Assembly: GCF_025751575.1 (NCBI RefSeq)
Contig: NZ_JAOWLA010000002.1
Span: forward strand, 290,721 to 354,720
Direction: 5' to 3'
Length of the DNA stretch: 64,000 nucleotides
From: Albidovulum sediminicola
Lineage (GTDB): Bacteria; Pseudomonadota; Alphaproteobacteria; Rhodobacterales; Rhodobacteraceae
Shown here piece after piece: positions 1-9,173 of this stretch (positions are counted from its first letter, which is position 1; each line of letters starts with the position of its first letter). A model generated the notes under the pieces. That model saw only the letters and a program-made list of their open reading frames with translations, did not search any database and was not told the DNA's origin. Made by a program: the position numbers and the translations under genes.

Positions 1-2801
1 AGGATCGAGTCGTTGACGACGACCCCGGCGAGCGTTGCGAGGCCGACGAGGCTCGGCAACGACAGCTGCATGCCCATCGCCATATGCCCCCAGACGACCC
101 CCACCGCGCCAAGCGGGATGGCGGCAAGGACAGCCGCCGGCTGGATGAAACTGCGGAACTGGAACGCGAGGATCAGGTAGACCCCGATCAGGCCCATCGC
201 CAGGTACTTGGCCAGGGAGCCGCCGGTGGTCGCGGTGTCCTGCTCCTCGCCCGAAACGATGACGCGCACGCCCGGACGGGTTTCGCTCAAGCCCGGCAGG
301 AAGTCGCGCTTCACCGCCGCGACGAGTTCGCGGGCATTGGCGATGTCGGGGTTGATCGAGCCGGTGACAGAGACGGTCCGCTGGCCGTCGATCCGGGTGA
401 TCCCGGCGAAACCCCGCGTCTCGGTCATCTCCGTGACTGCCGACAGGGGCACCAGCGCGCCGTCGGGACCCGTGATGCGGATGCGGGCGATGTCGGCGGC
501 CTCGGATCGGTCTGCTGCGGCGAGCCGCGCGACCACGTCCACCTGGCCAAGCGCATCGGGGAAGGAAAGCGCCGTGTCGCCCCGGAACGCGGCGCGAAGC
601 TGGGTGGCCACGCCCTGCGCGGTGATACCGAGCGCCGTAGCGGTAGGCCCGAGGCGAAGCACGTATTCGCGCTTGCCGGGCCGCAGGTCATGGGTCACGT
701 CACGCACCCCCGCGAAGCCCCGCAGGAAGTCGCGCAGATCCTGCGCCGCCGCCTCCAGGTCTTCGAGGTCGGGACCCTGCAGGCGGATGTCGATCGCTTT
801 GCCGCCGACGCCGCGTTCGCGGTCGGTGAAGCGCAGCGCGGCCATGTCCGGCATCGGGCCGGTCAGTTGCTTCCAGCGATCCAGTATCGCGGTGACCGTG
901 GTGCTGCGGGTTCCCGCGGGCAAGAGCGCGGCGCTGACCGTTGCCACGTGGGGGCCGCTGTCGGCCACATCGGAATTGCTGCCGTAAGTCACGGTGACCT
1001 TGCCCACCAGGGACTGGCCGCCCGGCTGCTTCGGCGTCTCCTCGGCATTGAGGTCTTCAAGCGCGGCCACGATCTTGTCCACCCGTTCGGCGGTCAGCGA
1101 CAGGGGGGCGCCCTGCGCCAACAGCAGCCGCGCTTCCACCGTGTCGCTTTCAAGGGCCGGGAAGCTCTGGAATTTCAGGAAGCCGCCGCTGATCGGTGTG
1201 ACGGAGAAGAGCATGAGGAACACCGCAAGCCCAAGCGTCAGGTAGCGAAACCGGAGCGCCAGCGCCGCCAGCGGCACAACTACGCGGTCGCGCAGCCAGG
1301 CGAAGCCGTTGTTGACGGCCCGGCCGACAGCGCCCTGGCGCTGTTCGCCCTCCAGCGAATGGGCTAGGTGGCGGGGCAGGATGAAGAAGGCCTCGAACAG
1401 GCTCACGATCAGCGTGATGACCAGCACGATGGGCAGGAACTTCAGCACCGCCCCGATCGCGCCCATCATGAGGCCCAAGGGCCCCACAATCATGACCGTC
1501 GTCAGGAACGAGGCGACGACCCCCGGCATCACCTGGCTCGCGCCCTTGACTGCGGCCTCGATCGCACCTTCGCCCTGCTGCCGCCGCCGCACGATGTTTT
1601 CCGAGATGACGATGGAATCGTCCATCAGCAGGCCGATCGCCACCAGAAGCGCCACCATCGTGATCATGTTGATGGTCAACCCCATCACCTGCATCGCGAA
1701 GACCGTGCCAAGGAATGAAACCGGCAGCCCTAGGGCCACCCAGAACGAAAAGCGGAAGCCGAAGAAGAGCCACATCGCGACAAGCACTAGCACAAGGCCC
1801 TGTATCCCGTTCGTGGTGATGATCCGGAGCCGCTCCACGATGTTCGAGGTGCTGTCCTGCGAGATCGTCAGCGCGACGCCCGGCGGGGCGGCGGCGCGGG
1901 CGGCGTCCAGTTCGGTTTGCAGCTCCGCCATGACTTTCAAGGCATCCTGGCTGGTGGTCTTGGTCACGGCGATGATCGCGGCACGCTCGCCGTTGAAGTA
2001 GGTCGCAACCCCAGGGTCGGCAAAGCCCTGGCGGATCGTTGCGACCTCCCCCAACAGCACCTGCCCGCCCAGGGTGGAACCGGCCAGGGGAACGGTGGCG
2101 AAGTCCTCGGGACTGCGCCGCTCGCCCGCGAAGCGGACCAGCGCGTCGCCACGCAGCCCCTCGATCGTGCCCGCTGGCAGGTCGAGGCTGCTGCGTTCCA
2201 GCGCGGCGGCCACATCGGCGATGGTCAGGCCATGGCGTTCCAGCGCCGCGGCGGAGAGTTCGACCGCGACCTCGCGTTCCGAAAAGCCCGAGACGGTGGC
2301 CTGGGCGATCTGCGGGTTGCGCTTGAAGTCTTCCGCAAGGCGGTCGGCATAGGCGAAGAGGATCGCGGGGTCCTCGATCCCCGTCACAGCGACCGAGGCG
2401 ACATTGGCCACGCGTTCGACGACCCGCGTCACCGGGTCCTCGGCCTTGTCAGGCAGGCCGCTGACCGCATCGACGGCCGCCTTCACATCGCCGGCGAAGC
2501 GGTCCATGTCGGCGTCCTCGACGATCTCGGCCGTGATCAGCGCAAGGTTGTCGCGTACCTCGCAGCGAAGTTCAGAGAGGTTTTCGACCGCGCGGATCGG
2601 GTCCTCGACCGCCATGCAGATGCCGCGCTCGACCTCCGCCGGGGCGGCGCCGGGATAGGCGATGCGGACCTCCACATCCGAGGGGGGCACCACCGGGAAG
2701 GTGTCGCGGCGCAGCGTGGGCGCCGCTGCGAGACCAAGCCCGATCAGCGCCAGCATCAGGATGTTGGACGCCGTCGGGTGGCGCGCGAAAAGGCCGATCA
2801 T
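1..2801 (-). CDS. RND-family efflux permease, C-terminus cut by window edge
   Basis: Inner-membrane, proton-driven efflux pump subunit of the AcrB/HAE1 type. I translated the minus strand by hand. The ATG at 2801 gives [19 protein letters not shown] followed by the usual periplasmic start with the DTFPVV segment. Around residue 390 lies the TM4 signature LTINMITMVALLVAIGLLMD followed by DSIVISENIV, which carries the Asp-Asp proton-relay pair typical of the family. About 933 codons are present; family members run to about 1030-1050, so only the last roughly 100 residues are missing. The start overlaps the adaptor gene's stop as ATGA, so the two are co-translated. Substrate cannot be read from sequence; no outer-membrane channel gene is in view, though it may lie beyond the left edge. 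Confidence 0.93.
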   Translation of the reverse strand, partial: MIGLFARHPTASNILMLALIGLGLAAAPTLRRDTFPVVPPSDVEVRIAYPGAAPAEVERGICMAVEDPIRAVENLSELRCEVRDNLALITAEIVEDADMDRFAGDVKAAVDAVSGLPDKAEDPVTRVVERVANVASVAVTGIEDPAILFAYADRLAEDFKRNPQIAQATVSGFSEREVAVELSAAALERHGLTIADVAAALERSSLDLPAGTIEGLRGDALVRFAGERRSPEDFATVPLAGSTLGGQVLLGEVATIRQGFADPGVATYFNGERAAIIAVTKTTSQDALKVMAELQTELDAARAAAPPGVALTISQDSTSNIVERLRIITTNGIQGLVLVLVAMWLFFGFRFSFWVALGLPVSFLGTVFAMQVMGLTINMITMVALLVAIGLLMDDSIVISENIVRRRQQGEGAIEAAVKGASQVMPGVVASFLTTVMIVGPLGLMMGAIGAVLKFLPIVLVITLIVSLFEAFFILPRHLAHSLEGEQRQGAVGRAVNNGFAWLRDRVVVPLAALALRFRYLTLGLAVFLMLFSVTPISGGFLKFQSFPALESDTVEARLLLAQGAPLSLTAERVDKIVAALEDLNAEETPKQPGGQSLVGKVTVTYGSNSDVADSGPHVATVSAALLPAGTRSTTVTAILDRWKQLTGPMPDMAALRFTDRERGVGGKAIDIRLQGPDLEDLEAAAQDLRDFLRGFAGVRDVTHDLRPGKREYVLRLGPTATALGITAQGVATQLRAAFRGDTALSFPDALGQVDVVARLAAADRSEAADIARIRITGPDGALVPLSAVTEMTETRGFAGITRIDGQRTVSVTGSINPDIANARELVAAVKRDFLPGLSETRPGVRVIVSGEEQDTATTGGSLAKYLAMGLIGVYLILAFQFRSFIQPAAVLAAIPLGAVGVVWGHMAMGMQLSLPSLVGLATLAGVVVNDSI

Positions 2802-4093
2802 TCGCCCGTGCCCCCGCCCTTGGCCTCTGCGGCAATCGCGGCGGCAAGGCGCGCGTCCTCGAGGGGCGTGACAGCCATGCCCGGGATGGCGAGCGTCGGA
2901 TCGGTGACGACCAGCCGGTCGCCCGCCGCCAGCCCCTCGGTGACGATGGCGAGGCCGCCGATGGCATAGGCCGGCACGATGCTGCGGGTCTCAAGCCGGT
3001 CGTCCGCGCCGACCAGGAGCACGCGGCCCGCCGAAATCGCCTCGGCCGGGATGACAAGCGCCTGGCGCGCGGGGGCGGAAAGCTCGACCTCCACATACAT
3101 GTTGCGCCGGAGCGGCGGGCGCAGGCCGGGCTGGGTAAGGTCCAGCGGGTCGTCCACCCGCACCACGATGTTGGCGCTTTGGGTCCGGGCGTCGATGGCC
3201 TCGCCCACGCGCATGACCGTCGCGGGCCATTCGGCGATGTGGCCGGGTACGGGAAGCCGGACCACCGCGCGCAGGTTGCTGACTTGGACCTCCGGTCCCA
3301 GCGCGCGGACGACGGGGGCCATGCGGCCAAGGGGGAATTGCGCGGCGATCTCTGCCGCTTCGGTCCCTTCGGCGGTGAAAAGCGTGGCGCCGCGGGTCAC
3401 GACCTGCCCCAGCTCGGCGCTGACGGCGCCGATCCGCAGGTCGTAGGGCGCGCGGATCGTGGTGAAGTCGAGACTGCGGCGCGCGATATCCCGCTGCGCG
3501 GTCAAGACCTCCCGTTCGGCGGCGTTCAGCGCCATCTGGTTGTCGATCTCGGTCACCTTCGCCCGCGCGGCAAGGACGGCGCGGTCAGCCTGCTCCAGCC
3601 TGCTCCGCGTCGCGACGCCCTGATCCTGGAGCGTCCTTTGGCGCGCCAGTTCCGCCGCGCTCAGCTCCAGGTCCGACTGGCTCAGCGCCCGGCTGGCGCG
3701 CAAGGTCGCGTCCTTCACGTCGAGCGCGCGCAACTGCGCATCTGTCTGGGCGAGTGCGAGCCTGAGGTCAGTATCGTCGATCCTGAGAAGCGGTGTGCCT
3801 GCGGACACGTTTTCCCCGTTGGCAAGGTCCGGCGCGGTTTCCACGACTTCGCCGTCGATCCGGGCCACGGCGCGCCATTCGCGGGCGGGCCCGACCGCGC
3901 CGTAGCCGATGACGCGCGGAACGATCTCAACCGGCGCCAGCGTCAGGACGCGGACCGGGGCCGGGTTCGGGGATTTCCCCTTGCTTTCGGGGGCTTGCGC
4001 GATGGCGCCCGATAACATGATCGCCGCCACCCCCGCGGCAGAGGGCAGAGCCACGGCGAGGCCACGAAGAAAGACGGTCTTGAGTAAGCTCAT
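2798..4093 (-). CDS. RND efflux periplasmic adaptor (HlyD/AcrA family)
   Basis: Periplasmic adaptor joining the RND permease to an outer-membrane channel; 431 residues. The chosen ATG at 4093 has a GGAGG Shine-Dalgarno 5 nt upstream and gives a basic N-terminus, a hydrophobic segment (about residues 8-30) and an AQA-like signal peptidase site; the open frame extends further upstream but without such features. Visible parts are a lipoyl/barrel-sandwich half ([19 protein letters not shown]), a coiled-coil hairpin rich in Ala, Arg and Leu (about 110-200), then a second half-motif ([20 protein letters not shown]). It is first in a two-gene operon with the permease and overlaps it by 4 nt. The upstream gap to the divergent yjdM-like gene (4094-4276) must hold the promoter; I see no clear operator there. 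Confidence 0.93.
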   Translation of the reverse strand: MSLLKTVFLRGLAVALPSAAGVAAIMLSGAIAQAPESKGKSPNPAPVRVLTLAPVEIVPRVIGYGAVGPAREWRAVARIDGEVVETAPDLANGENVSAGTPLLRIDDTDLRLALAQTDAQLRALDVKDATLRASRALSQSDLELSAAELARQRTLQDQGVATRSRLEQADRAVLAARAKVTEIDNQMALNAAEREVLTAQRDIARRSLDFTTIRAPYDLRIGAVSAELGQVVTRGATLFTAEGTEAAEIAAQFPLGRMAPVVRALGPEVQVSNLRAVVRLPVPGHIAEWPATVMRVGEAIDARTQSANIVVRVDDPLDLTQPGLRPPLRRNMYVEVELSAPARQALVIPAEAISAGRVLLVGADDRLETRSIVPAYAIGGLAIVTEGLAAGDRLVVTDPTLAIPGMAVTPLEDARLAAAIAAEAKGGGTGE

Positions 4094-4276
4094 GCGGGCC
4101 TCCGATGCCGCTGCCGGTCGCGGGGCAACCGGGCAACATTCGGAAGTCGAGATATGTTTTGCAACTGCCAAATCGTCGCGCCCGGCGCAGGCCGTCCGGG
4201 CGCAAAGAGTCGGAAGGTGGGGAGGGAACGGAATTTCCGCTGGCCCGCGCCCGGTCGGGGCGCTAAGGCAAGGGCC

Positions 4277-4618
4277 ATGACAACGCCCTTGCCCCCGTGC
4301 CCCGAATGCGCCTCGTCCTTCGCCTATCAAGTGGACGCCCTGCTGATCTGCCCTGAGTGCGGGCACGAATGGGCCGCGACGGCCGAGGGGGGTGAAGAGG
4401 CCGGGGTCCGCGACAGTGTCGGAAACCTGCTGGCGGACGGCGATACGGTGACGGTCATCAAGGATCTGAAGCTCAAGGGCTCGTCCTCGGTCATCAAGGT
4501 CGGCACCAAGGTCCGGGGCATCCGGCTGGTCGAGGGCGATCACGACATCGACTGCAAGATCCCCGGCATCGGGCAGATCGGGCTGAAGTCCCAGTTCGTG
4601 CGCAAGGTCACCGACTGA
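4277..4618 (+). CDS. yjdM: YjdM/PhnA-like zinc-ribbon protein
   Basis: Small cytosolic protein of 113 residues. The N-terminal zinc ribbon has two Cys pairs (CPECASSF near residue 8 and CPECGHEW near 25). The C-terminal half, with the segments [20 protein letters not shown] and LKSQFVRKV, is the PhnA/YjdM domain. Family members are about 110 residues, so the ATG at 4277 gives a full-length protein; earlier in-frame codons would add an unrelated extension. Despite the historical label alkylphosphonate uptake protein, the family has no proven transport role, and no phn genes are nearby. It is convergent with the FAD oxidoreductase at 4667. Confidence 0.9.
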   Translation: MTTPLPPCPECASSFAYQVDALLICPECGHEWAATAEGGEEAGVRDSVGNLLADGDTVTVIKDLKLKGSSSVIKVGTKVRGIRLVEGDHDIDCKIPGIGQIGLKSQFVRKVTD

Positions 4619-4666
4619 TCCCGAAGGCGGGGCAGGGTGCTGCCCCGCTTTCGCGCGGGCGCTGCC

Positions 4667-6094
4667 CTAGGTCGCGGCGGGCTCGATATTCGCGTTAAAG
4701 CGGAACCTGTTGTCCGGATCATAGTGCGCCTTGACCCGGCTCAGCCGACCATAGCTGTCGCCATAGGCCTCCTGCACGAGGCCGCTGCCCTCGTCGCTGC
4801 CGCCAGCGAAGTTGAGGTAAAGCCGCCCCTCGGTCGAGAAGCGACGGCTCCCCTCCCACGCCTTGCGGGTGAAGGCGAGGTTCGCGGTATCGTTTTCCGC
4901 CCCCTCCCAGACCGAGTCGAGCGAATACATCCAGGCCATGCCCCGCCGGTCGATCGCTGTGGCCTCCGGCGGCACGGCCATCGTGCCGGCCCCCATGTTC
5001 CACAGCGAACTCAGCGTGTTGTCCGAGGGCGCCTCGATCGCGTTCGTGAGGGCGATATCGATCAACTCATCGGGCAGTTCTGGCAGGTAGTGGCTTTTCC
5101 AGTAGCATCGGAAGGCCCCGGCCGGCATGAGCGTGTCAAAGAGCGACTGCAACTCGCAATAGGCCATCTGGCCAGAGAAATCGGCGGCAAGTTCGCCCAA
5201 CTCGCGCAGAGGCTGCATGACGCGCTCGCCCTCGTCAGGATCGCCCGCCCACATGGCCGCGAGCGTATAGCAGCGCTGGCCCCAATAGCGTTCGGGGAAG
5301 TCCTCCGATTGCGGGATCGTCGAGAATTCGCAGAGCGATCCGATCCGGTCCTGCTTGTCAGCGAGGAAGTCGCGCCAGAAGCGGATCGGGCCGCTGCCTG
5401 CCGAAAGCGGGTAGATCGGGGCGGCGAACATGACCGTCGGCCCGCAGGGATGCAGCGCGAATTCGAACTCGACCACCACGCCAAAGTTGCCGCCGCCGCC
5501 GCGCAGCGCCCAGTAGAGATCGGGGTGGCTGTCGGCCGATGCGGTCACGCGCTCCCCGGCGGCGGTGACAAGGTGAAAGGCCCGCACATTGTCGGCCGCG
5601 AGCCCGTGGCGGCTGCGAAGCCAGCCGATGCCGCCGGCCAAGGTCAGTCCCGCCACGCCCGTGTCCGAGATCAGCCCGCCCGGCGTCGCCAGGCCGAATT
5701 CCTGCGTCGCGCGATCGACATCGCCCCATGTCGCGCCGCCTTGAACACAGGCCACGCAGGCCTCGGGATCGACCTCGACCCCGCGCATCAGGCTCATGTC
5801 GATCATGATCCCGTCGTTGCAGGTCGCATGCCCCGCCACATTATGCCCGCCGCCCTTGATCGAGACCGGCCGTCCCGCGCCGCGCGCGAAATTGACCGTG
5901 GCCACAACGTCGGCGGCATCTTTCGGGCGCACGATCAGCGCGGGCCGACGGTCGATCATGCCGTTCCAGACAGCGCGTGCGGTGTCATAGGCGGCATCGC
6001 CTGGCGCGATCAGCTCGCCCGAGATCCTGGTCGCCAGCGCCTTGGCCTCCGACGATCTCGAAAAGGTGGTTCCTGCGGTTGTTTCGATGTCCAT
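4667..6094 (-). CDS. FAD-binding oxidoreductase with berberine-bridge (BBE) C-terminus
   Basis: Flavoenzyme of the PCMH/BBE type, 475 residues, predicted cytosolic. Visible features are the FAD-domain segment ALIVRPKDAADVVATVNFAR, then GGGHNVAGHA, where the His is the usual covalent FAD attachment site, then TGVAGLTLAGGIGWLRSRHG. The C-terminal BBE motif is LYLNFAGGSDEG followed by SRVKAHYDPDNRFRFN. The ATG at 6094 has GGAGG 8 nt upstream; the much longer open frame reaching 6844 runs under the divergent regulator and is not credible. Related enzymes oxidise sugars, alcohols or alkaloid-like compounds; the substrate here is unknown. The divergent GlxA-type regulator at 6212 is the likely controller. 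Confidence 0.9.
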   Translation of the reverse strand: MDIETTAGTTFSRSSEAKALATRISGELIAPGDAAYDTARAVWNGMIDRRPALIVRPKDAADVVATVNFARGAGRPVSIKGGGHNVAGHATCNDGIMIDMSLMRGVEVDPEACVACVQGGATWGDVDRATQEFGLATPGGLISDTGVAGLTLAGGIGWLRSRHGLAADNVRAFHLVTAAGERVTASADSHPDLYWALRGGGGNFGVVVEFEFALHPCGPTVMFAAPIYPLSAGSGPIRFWRDFLADKQDRIGSLCEFSTIPQSEDFPERYWGQRCYTLAAMWAGDPDEGERVMQPLRELGELAADFSGQMAYCELQSLFDTLMPAGAFRCYWKSHYLPELPDELIDIALTNAIEAPSDNTLSSLWNMGAGTMAVPPEATAIDRRGMAWMYSLDSVWEGAENDTANLAFTRKAWEGSRRFSTEGRLYLNFAGGSDEGSGLVQEAYGDSYGRLSRVKAHYDPDNRFRFNANIEPAAT

Positions 6095-6153
6095 GACCTC
6101 TCCCTCCTGCAAGTCCATGACCGAGTGTGACGGAGGGCGCGTGGACATGTCAG

Positions 6154-6186
6154 TGGCAAAAATGGCGAAAACGGGCCAAACTGGAC
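6154..6186. promoter_or_regulatory. Repeated GGCnAAA motif between FAD oxidoreductase and GlxA-type regulator
   Basis: Three copies of a GGC-N-AAA-like unit start at about 6155, 6164 and 6174, at 9-10 bp intervals, and a weaker fourth (GGACAGG) follows at 6183. They sit midway in the 117-bp divergent intergenic region. Phased short direct repeats are typical of AraC-family operators, so this may be the site for the adjacent regulator. No binding site for this regulator is known to me. Confidence 0.4.
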
Positions 6187-6211
6187 AGGCGAACGGACCT
6201 GGATTGGGGAC

Positions 6212-7240
6212 ATGAAACGGGATCGGAAACCGGTTTTCGCCTTGCTGACCTCGCGCGAAACCTCGCCATCGGTGCTTTATGGCCTGTATGACGTGCTCTA
6301 CTCGGTCGGCGCGATCTTTCCCGAACTGACGGTGGGCGAGCCGGGAGAGGGGCTTCTGGATGTCCGCATCGTCGCCGCCGATGGGGCGCCCTTCCGCTGC
6401 ACCGGCAATGTGGTGATCGAGCCGCACCAGTCGATCGGCGATCTGGCCGACCCCGATGTCGTCATCGTCTGCGACATGTTCACGCCGATCGACGTGCCCA
6501 TGACCGGCAAATACCCCGAGGAGATCGCCTGGCTGCGCCGGGTGCATTCCGGCGGGGCGCTGATCTGCGCGGTCTGCTCGGGCGCGCTTGTGCTGGCCGA
6601 AAGCGGCCTCTTGGACGGGCGGGAGGCCGCCGCCCACTGGGCCTATGAGGCGTTGTTCCGCAGGTGTTACCCCCGCGTGAAGCTGCGCCACCAGACCGCC
6701 GTTTGCCGCAGCAGCGAGGCCGACAACATCGTGACCGCCGCCGCCGTCACCGCCTGGCAGGACCTGGTGCTTTACCTCATCGCGCGCTACTGCGGGCCGA
6801 ACCATGCCGCCACCGCCGCGAAGGTCTTCCTGTTGTCGCATCATGAGGACGGGCAGCTTCCCTATGCCGCGATGCCACGGCCGGTGTCTGCGCTGGATGC
6901 CGTTATCGCCCAGAGCCAGTCCTGGATCGCCGGCAACTACGGCTGCCCGAACCCGGTCAGCGAGATGGTGGAGCGCTCGGGCCTGTCGCAGCGAACCTTC
7001 GCGCGGCGCTTCCGGGCCGCGACCGGCTACAGCCCGATCGAATACGTTCAGGCGCTGCGGATCGAGGAGGCCAAGCAGATGCTCGAAGCCACCTCAGAGC
7101 CCATCGACGACATCGCGATGGAGGTGGGCTACGACGACCCTGCCTCGTTCCGGCGGCTCTTCAAGCGGTGCGCGGGGATCACCGCGGCGGCCTACCGGCG
7201 CAAGTTCCAGGGCGCGAGCTTCACCAATATCGGCCTCTAG
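6212..7240 (+). CDS. GlxA-family transcriptional regulator (DJ-1/PfpI domain plus AraC HTH)
   Basis: Cytosolic DNA-binding regulator, 342 residues. Residues of about 10-180 form a DJ-1/PfpI-like domain with the nucleophile-elbow sequence ALICAVCSGALVLAESGLL. Residues of about 230-330 form a two-helix-turn-helix AraC domain (VSEMVERSGLSQRTFARRF and IDDIAMEVGYDDPASFRRLF). The family senses small ligands through the amidase-like domain. It is divergent from the FAD oxidoreductase and is the obvious candidate to control it. Its TAG stop shares the CTAG at 7237-7240 with the stop of the convergent DUF2478 gene. Confidence 0.92.
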   Translation: MKRDRKPVFALLTSRETSPSVLYGLYDVLYSVGAIFPELTVGEPGEGLLDVRIVAADGAPFRCTGNVVIEPHQSIGDLADPDVVIVCDMFTPIDVPMTGKYPEEIAWLRRVHSGGALICAVCSGALVLAESGLLDGREAAAHWAYEALFRRCYPRVKLRHQTAVCRSSEADNIVTAAAVTAWQDLVLYLIARYCGPNHAATAAKVFLLSHHEDGQLPYAAMPRPVSALDAVIAQSQSWIAGNYGCPNPVSEMVERSGLSQRTFARRFRAATGYSPIEYVQALRIEEAKQMLEATSEPIDDIAMEVGYDDPASFRRLFKRCAGITAAAYRRKFQGASFTNIGL

Positions 7241-7752
7241 GCCGGGGTAAGCGCCCGTTGTCCGGCCCAGTCGGCCAGCGCCGCGGGGTCGCAGGGCAGG
7301 GGCACGGCCAGCCCGCCCGTGAAGGCCAGGAAGTCGGGAAGGTTCAGCCCGTTGACCCCCAGCAACACCGGCAGACCCCGTTCCAGCGCCTCACCCACCA
7401 ATTCGCGGAACCCTCGGCCCTCGGCCTCGTGCTTGCCGAACTTGTTCAGGATCAGCATGTCGGCGTCCCCGCGCGCGAGGCGGCGGGCGACTTCTGCGAC
7501 CGCCTGCTCCAGCGCGCCGGGGTTCAACTGGCAGCCGCGCGCGTTCGCGCCAAGGTCCTGCGTTATGTTGATGACCGGCCCGTCCGGCAGAAGCCTCAGG
7601 TCCATGTCGCAGCGGTAGCGCCGGGGGCGATGGATATTGGTCTGAACGACGCCCGCCAGCCGGACGCCGCGCCGGGCCAGCAGCGCGGCGGTTTCAGACA
7701 AGACCCGGTCAGTCTCTCCGCTCTGGGCGGAGGTGATATAGGCAAGATGCAT
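7237..7752 (-). CDS. DUF2478 protein (molybdenum-associated, degenerate P-loop)
   Basis: 171-residue cytosolic protein. The fold pattern is that of a small P-loop NTPase: the N-terminal strand HLAYITSAQSGETDRVLSE sits where a Walker A would be but lacks GxxxxGK[ST], and a later strand LILNKFGKHEAEGRGFRELV resembles the family's N/TKxD region. DUF2478 members are often found beside molybdate-transport or molybdoenzyme genes. Here the gene is the last of a leftward run that begins with narK, 12 nt after carbonic anhydrase. A role in supplying molybdenum cofactor to NarG is inference. Confidence 0.8.
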   Translation of the reverse strand: MHLAYITSAQSGETDRVLSETAALLARRGVRLAGVVQTNIHRPRRYRCDMDLRLLPDGPVINITQDLGANARGCQLNPGALEQAVAEVARRLARGDADMLILNKFGKHEAEGRGFRELVGEALERGLPVLLGVNGLNLPDFLAFTGGLAVPLPCDPAALADWAGQRALTPA

Positions 7753-7764
7753 CTGTCGTCCCTT

Positions 7765-8379
7765 TCAGTGCCTGTCGGCGCCGCTGAGCGTGCAGTCGAG
7801 GCTTCTGAGAATGCCATCACGGATCCCGTAGATCAGACCGTGAAGCAGCGGGTACTCCCCCTTGCTCCAGGCCCGGCGAAGGATCGGCGTTTCGGCGACG
7901 CGGGCCACGCTTTCCAGCACGTTGAATTCCGCCAGCCGGTCGCGGCGCATCTCGACGTCCTCAATCGCAGACAACTCGTGGATGTGGCGTTTCGCAAGTC
8001 GCCGGATCGGCTCCAGCCAGTGGTCGGCGAGGCCGTGGGGCAGGTCCTCTTCCGTCGCGGCGCGGACGCCGCCGCAGCCATAGTGGCCGCAGACGATGAT
8101 CTGACGGACCTTGAGCGCCTCCACCGCGAATTCGAGCACCGACAGAAGGTTCATGTCCGAAGAGTGCACGACATTCGCCACGTTTCGGTGAACGAAGACC
8201 TCGCCCGGGGCGAGGCCAGAGATCACATTGGCGGGCACGCGGCTGTCCGAACAGCCGATCCAGAGGAACTCGGGCGTCTGCTGCTCGGCAAGGCCGTCGA
8301 AGTAATCCGGCGCGGCGGCCCGGATCTGGGCCGACCACTTCCGGTTGCGATCCAGCAGCGCGTCGAGCACCTCGCCCAT
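7765..8379 (-). CDS. can: Beta-class carbonic anhydrase
   Basis: Interconverts CO2 and bicarbonate in the cytosol; 204 residues, normal for the class. Zinc ligands and the catalytic dyad are intact: CSDSR (Cys43, Asp45, Arg47) and HYGCGG (His99, Cys102). The gene begins 1 nt after the PPIase stop in the nar run, and ends 12 nt before the DUF2478 start, so it is very likely on the nar transcript. That placement would tie bicarbonate supply or pH balance to nitrate respiration, which is inference. Confidence 0.95.
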   Translation of the reverse strand: MGEVLDALLDRNRKWSAQIRAAAPDYFDGLAEQQTPEFLWIGCSDSRVPANVISGLAPGEVFVHRNVANVVHSSDMNLLSVLEFAVEALKVRQIIVCGHYGCGGVRAATEEDLPHGLADHWLEPIRRLAKRHIHELSAIEDVEMRRDRLAEFNVLESVARVAETPILRRAWSKGEYPLLHGLIYGIRDGILRSLDCTLSGADRH

Positions 8380-8380
8380 C

Positions 8381-9172
8381 TCATGCCGCCTTCAGGTCGA
8401 TGCCGGTGACTTCGGCCGCCTCGGCCAGGGAAGCGACGAAGTCGCGCGCGGCGGTGGTCCAAGCGGCCTTGGCCAGCATTTCCCCGATGCGGGGGGCAAC
8501 GGCCTCGAAGGGCAGGACCGCGCCTTCGGCCCGCGCGTCGAGGCGGATGACATGAAGCCCGTAGCGCGTCGCAACCGGCTCCGCCGCAAGCTCTCCCTCC
8601 GCCAGAGCGTTTAGCGCGGCCTCGAATTCGGGCACGGTATCGCCGGTGGCGATCTGGCCCAGACGCCCGCCGGCCTCGCGAGAAGGGCAGGCGGACAGTT
8701 CCCGCGCGAGCCGGTCGAAGTCGCGCGGCGCGCGCTTCAACTCGGCCAGCGCCACCTCGGCCTTGGCGCGTGCGGCGGCCAGCGCCTCGGTATCGCCCGG
8801 CCGGACCGGGAAGAGGATATGCGCCGCCTCGTAAAGCGTGGGTGCCCGCCAGCGGCCGGGATCGGCTTCATAGGCCGCGCGCACGTCCGCAGGTTCCGGG
8901 GCGGCGGGCAGGACTGCCATGTCGAGGAGTTGGCGCACCAGCGCCTCCTCCTCGGTCTCGGCCAAACTGCCTTCCGTCACCGGCGCGGGGGTGAGGCCGC
9001 GGCGGCGCGCCTCTTGCAGAAGCAGGGCGCGGACGGCCAGCGCCCGGCCCGCCGCACGCCAGGCCAGACCCGGCTTGCCCTTCGGTGCGGCGTGCATCTG
9101 CGCCTCGGCGGCGATGGCGGCGGCGGGGATGACCTCGCCGTTCACCGTGATGTCGTTCAGGAGCGGTCCCAT
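8381..9172 (-). CDS. Parvulin-type peptidylprolyl isomerase of the nar operon
   Basis: 263 residues. The N-terminal part (1-100) is helical and SurA/NifM-like. Residues of about 120-225 form a rotamase domain with the usual segments EAAHILFPVRPGD, DFDRLARELSACPSREAGGR and VATRYGLHVIRLD. No signal peptide is visible (start MGPLLNDITVNGEV), so it probably acts in the cytosol, as NifM does for nitrogenase. It starts 1 nt after narI. From memory, PPIase genes follow narI in Paracoccus and Rhodobacter relatives, and a role in folding or maturing nitrate reductase is generally assumed. Confidence 0.88.
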   Translation of the reverse strand: MGPLLNDITVNGEVIPAAAIAAEAQMHAAPKGKPGLAWRAAGRALAVRALLLQEARRRGLTPAPVTEGSLAETEEEALVRQLLDMAVLPAAPEPADVRAAYEADPGRWRAPTLYEAAHILFPVRPGDTEALAAARAKAEVALAELKRAPRDFDRLARELSACPSREAGGRLGQIATGDTVPEFEAALNALAEGELAAEPVATRYGLHVIRLDARAEGAVLPFEAVAPRIGEMLAKAAWTTAARDFVASLAEAAEVTGIDLKAA

Positions 9173-9173
9173 C

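Noticed and set aside
4667..6844. 725-codon reading of the FAD oxidoreductase
   Set aside because: The extra 250 codons run antisense through the GlxA-type regulator; the ATG at 6094 has a proper GGAGG and matches family length.
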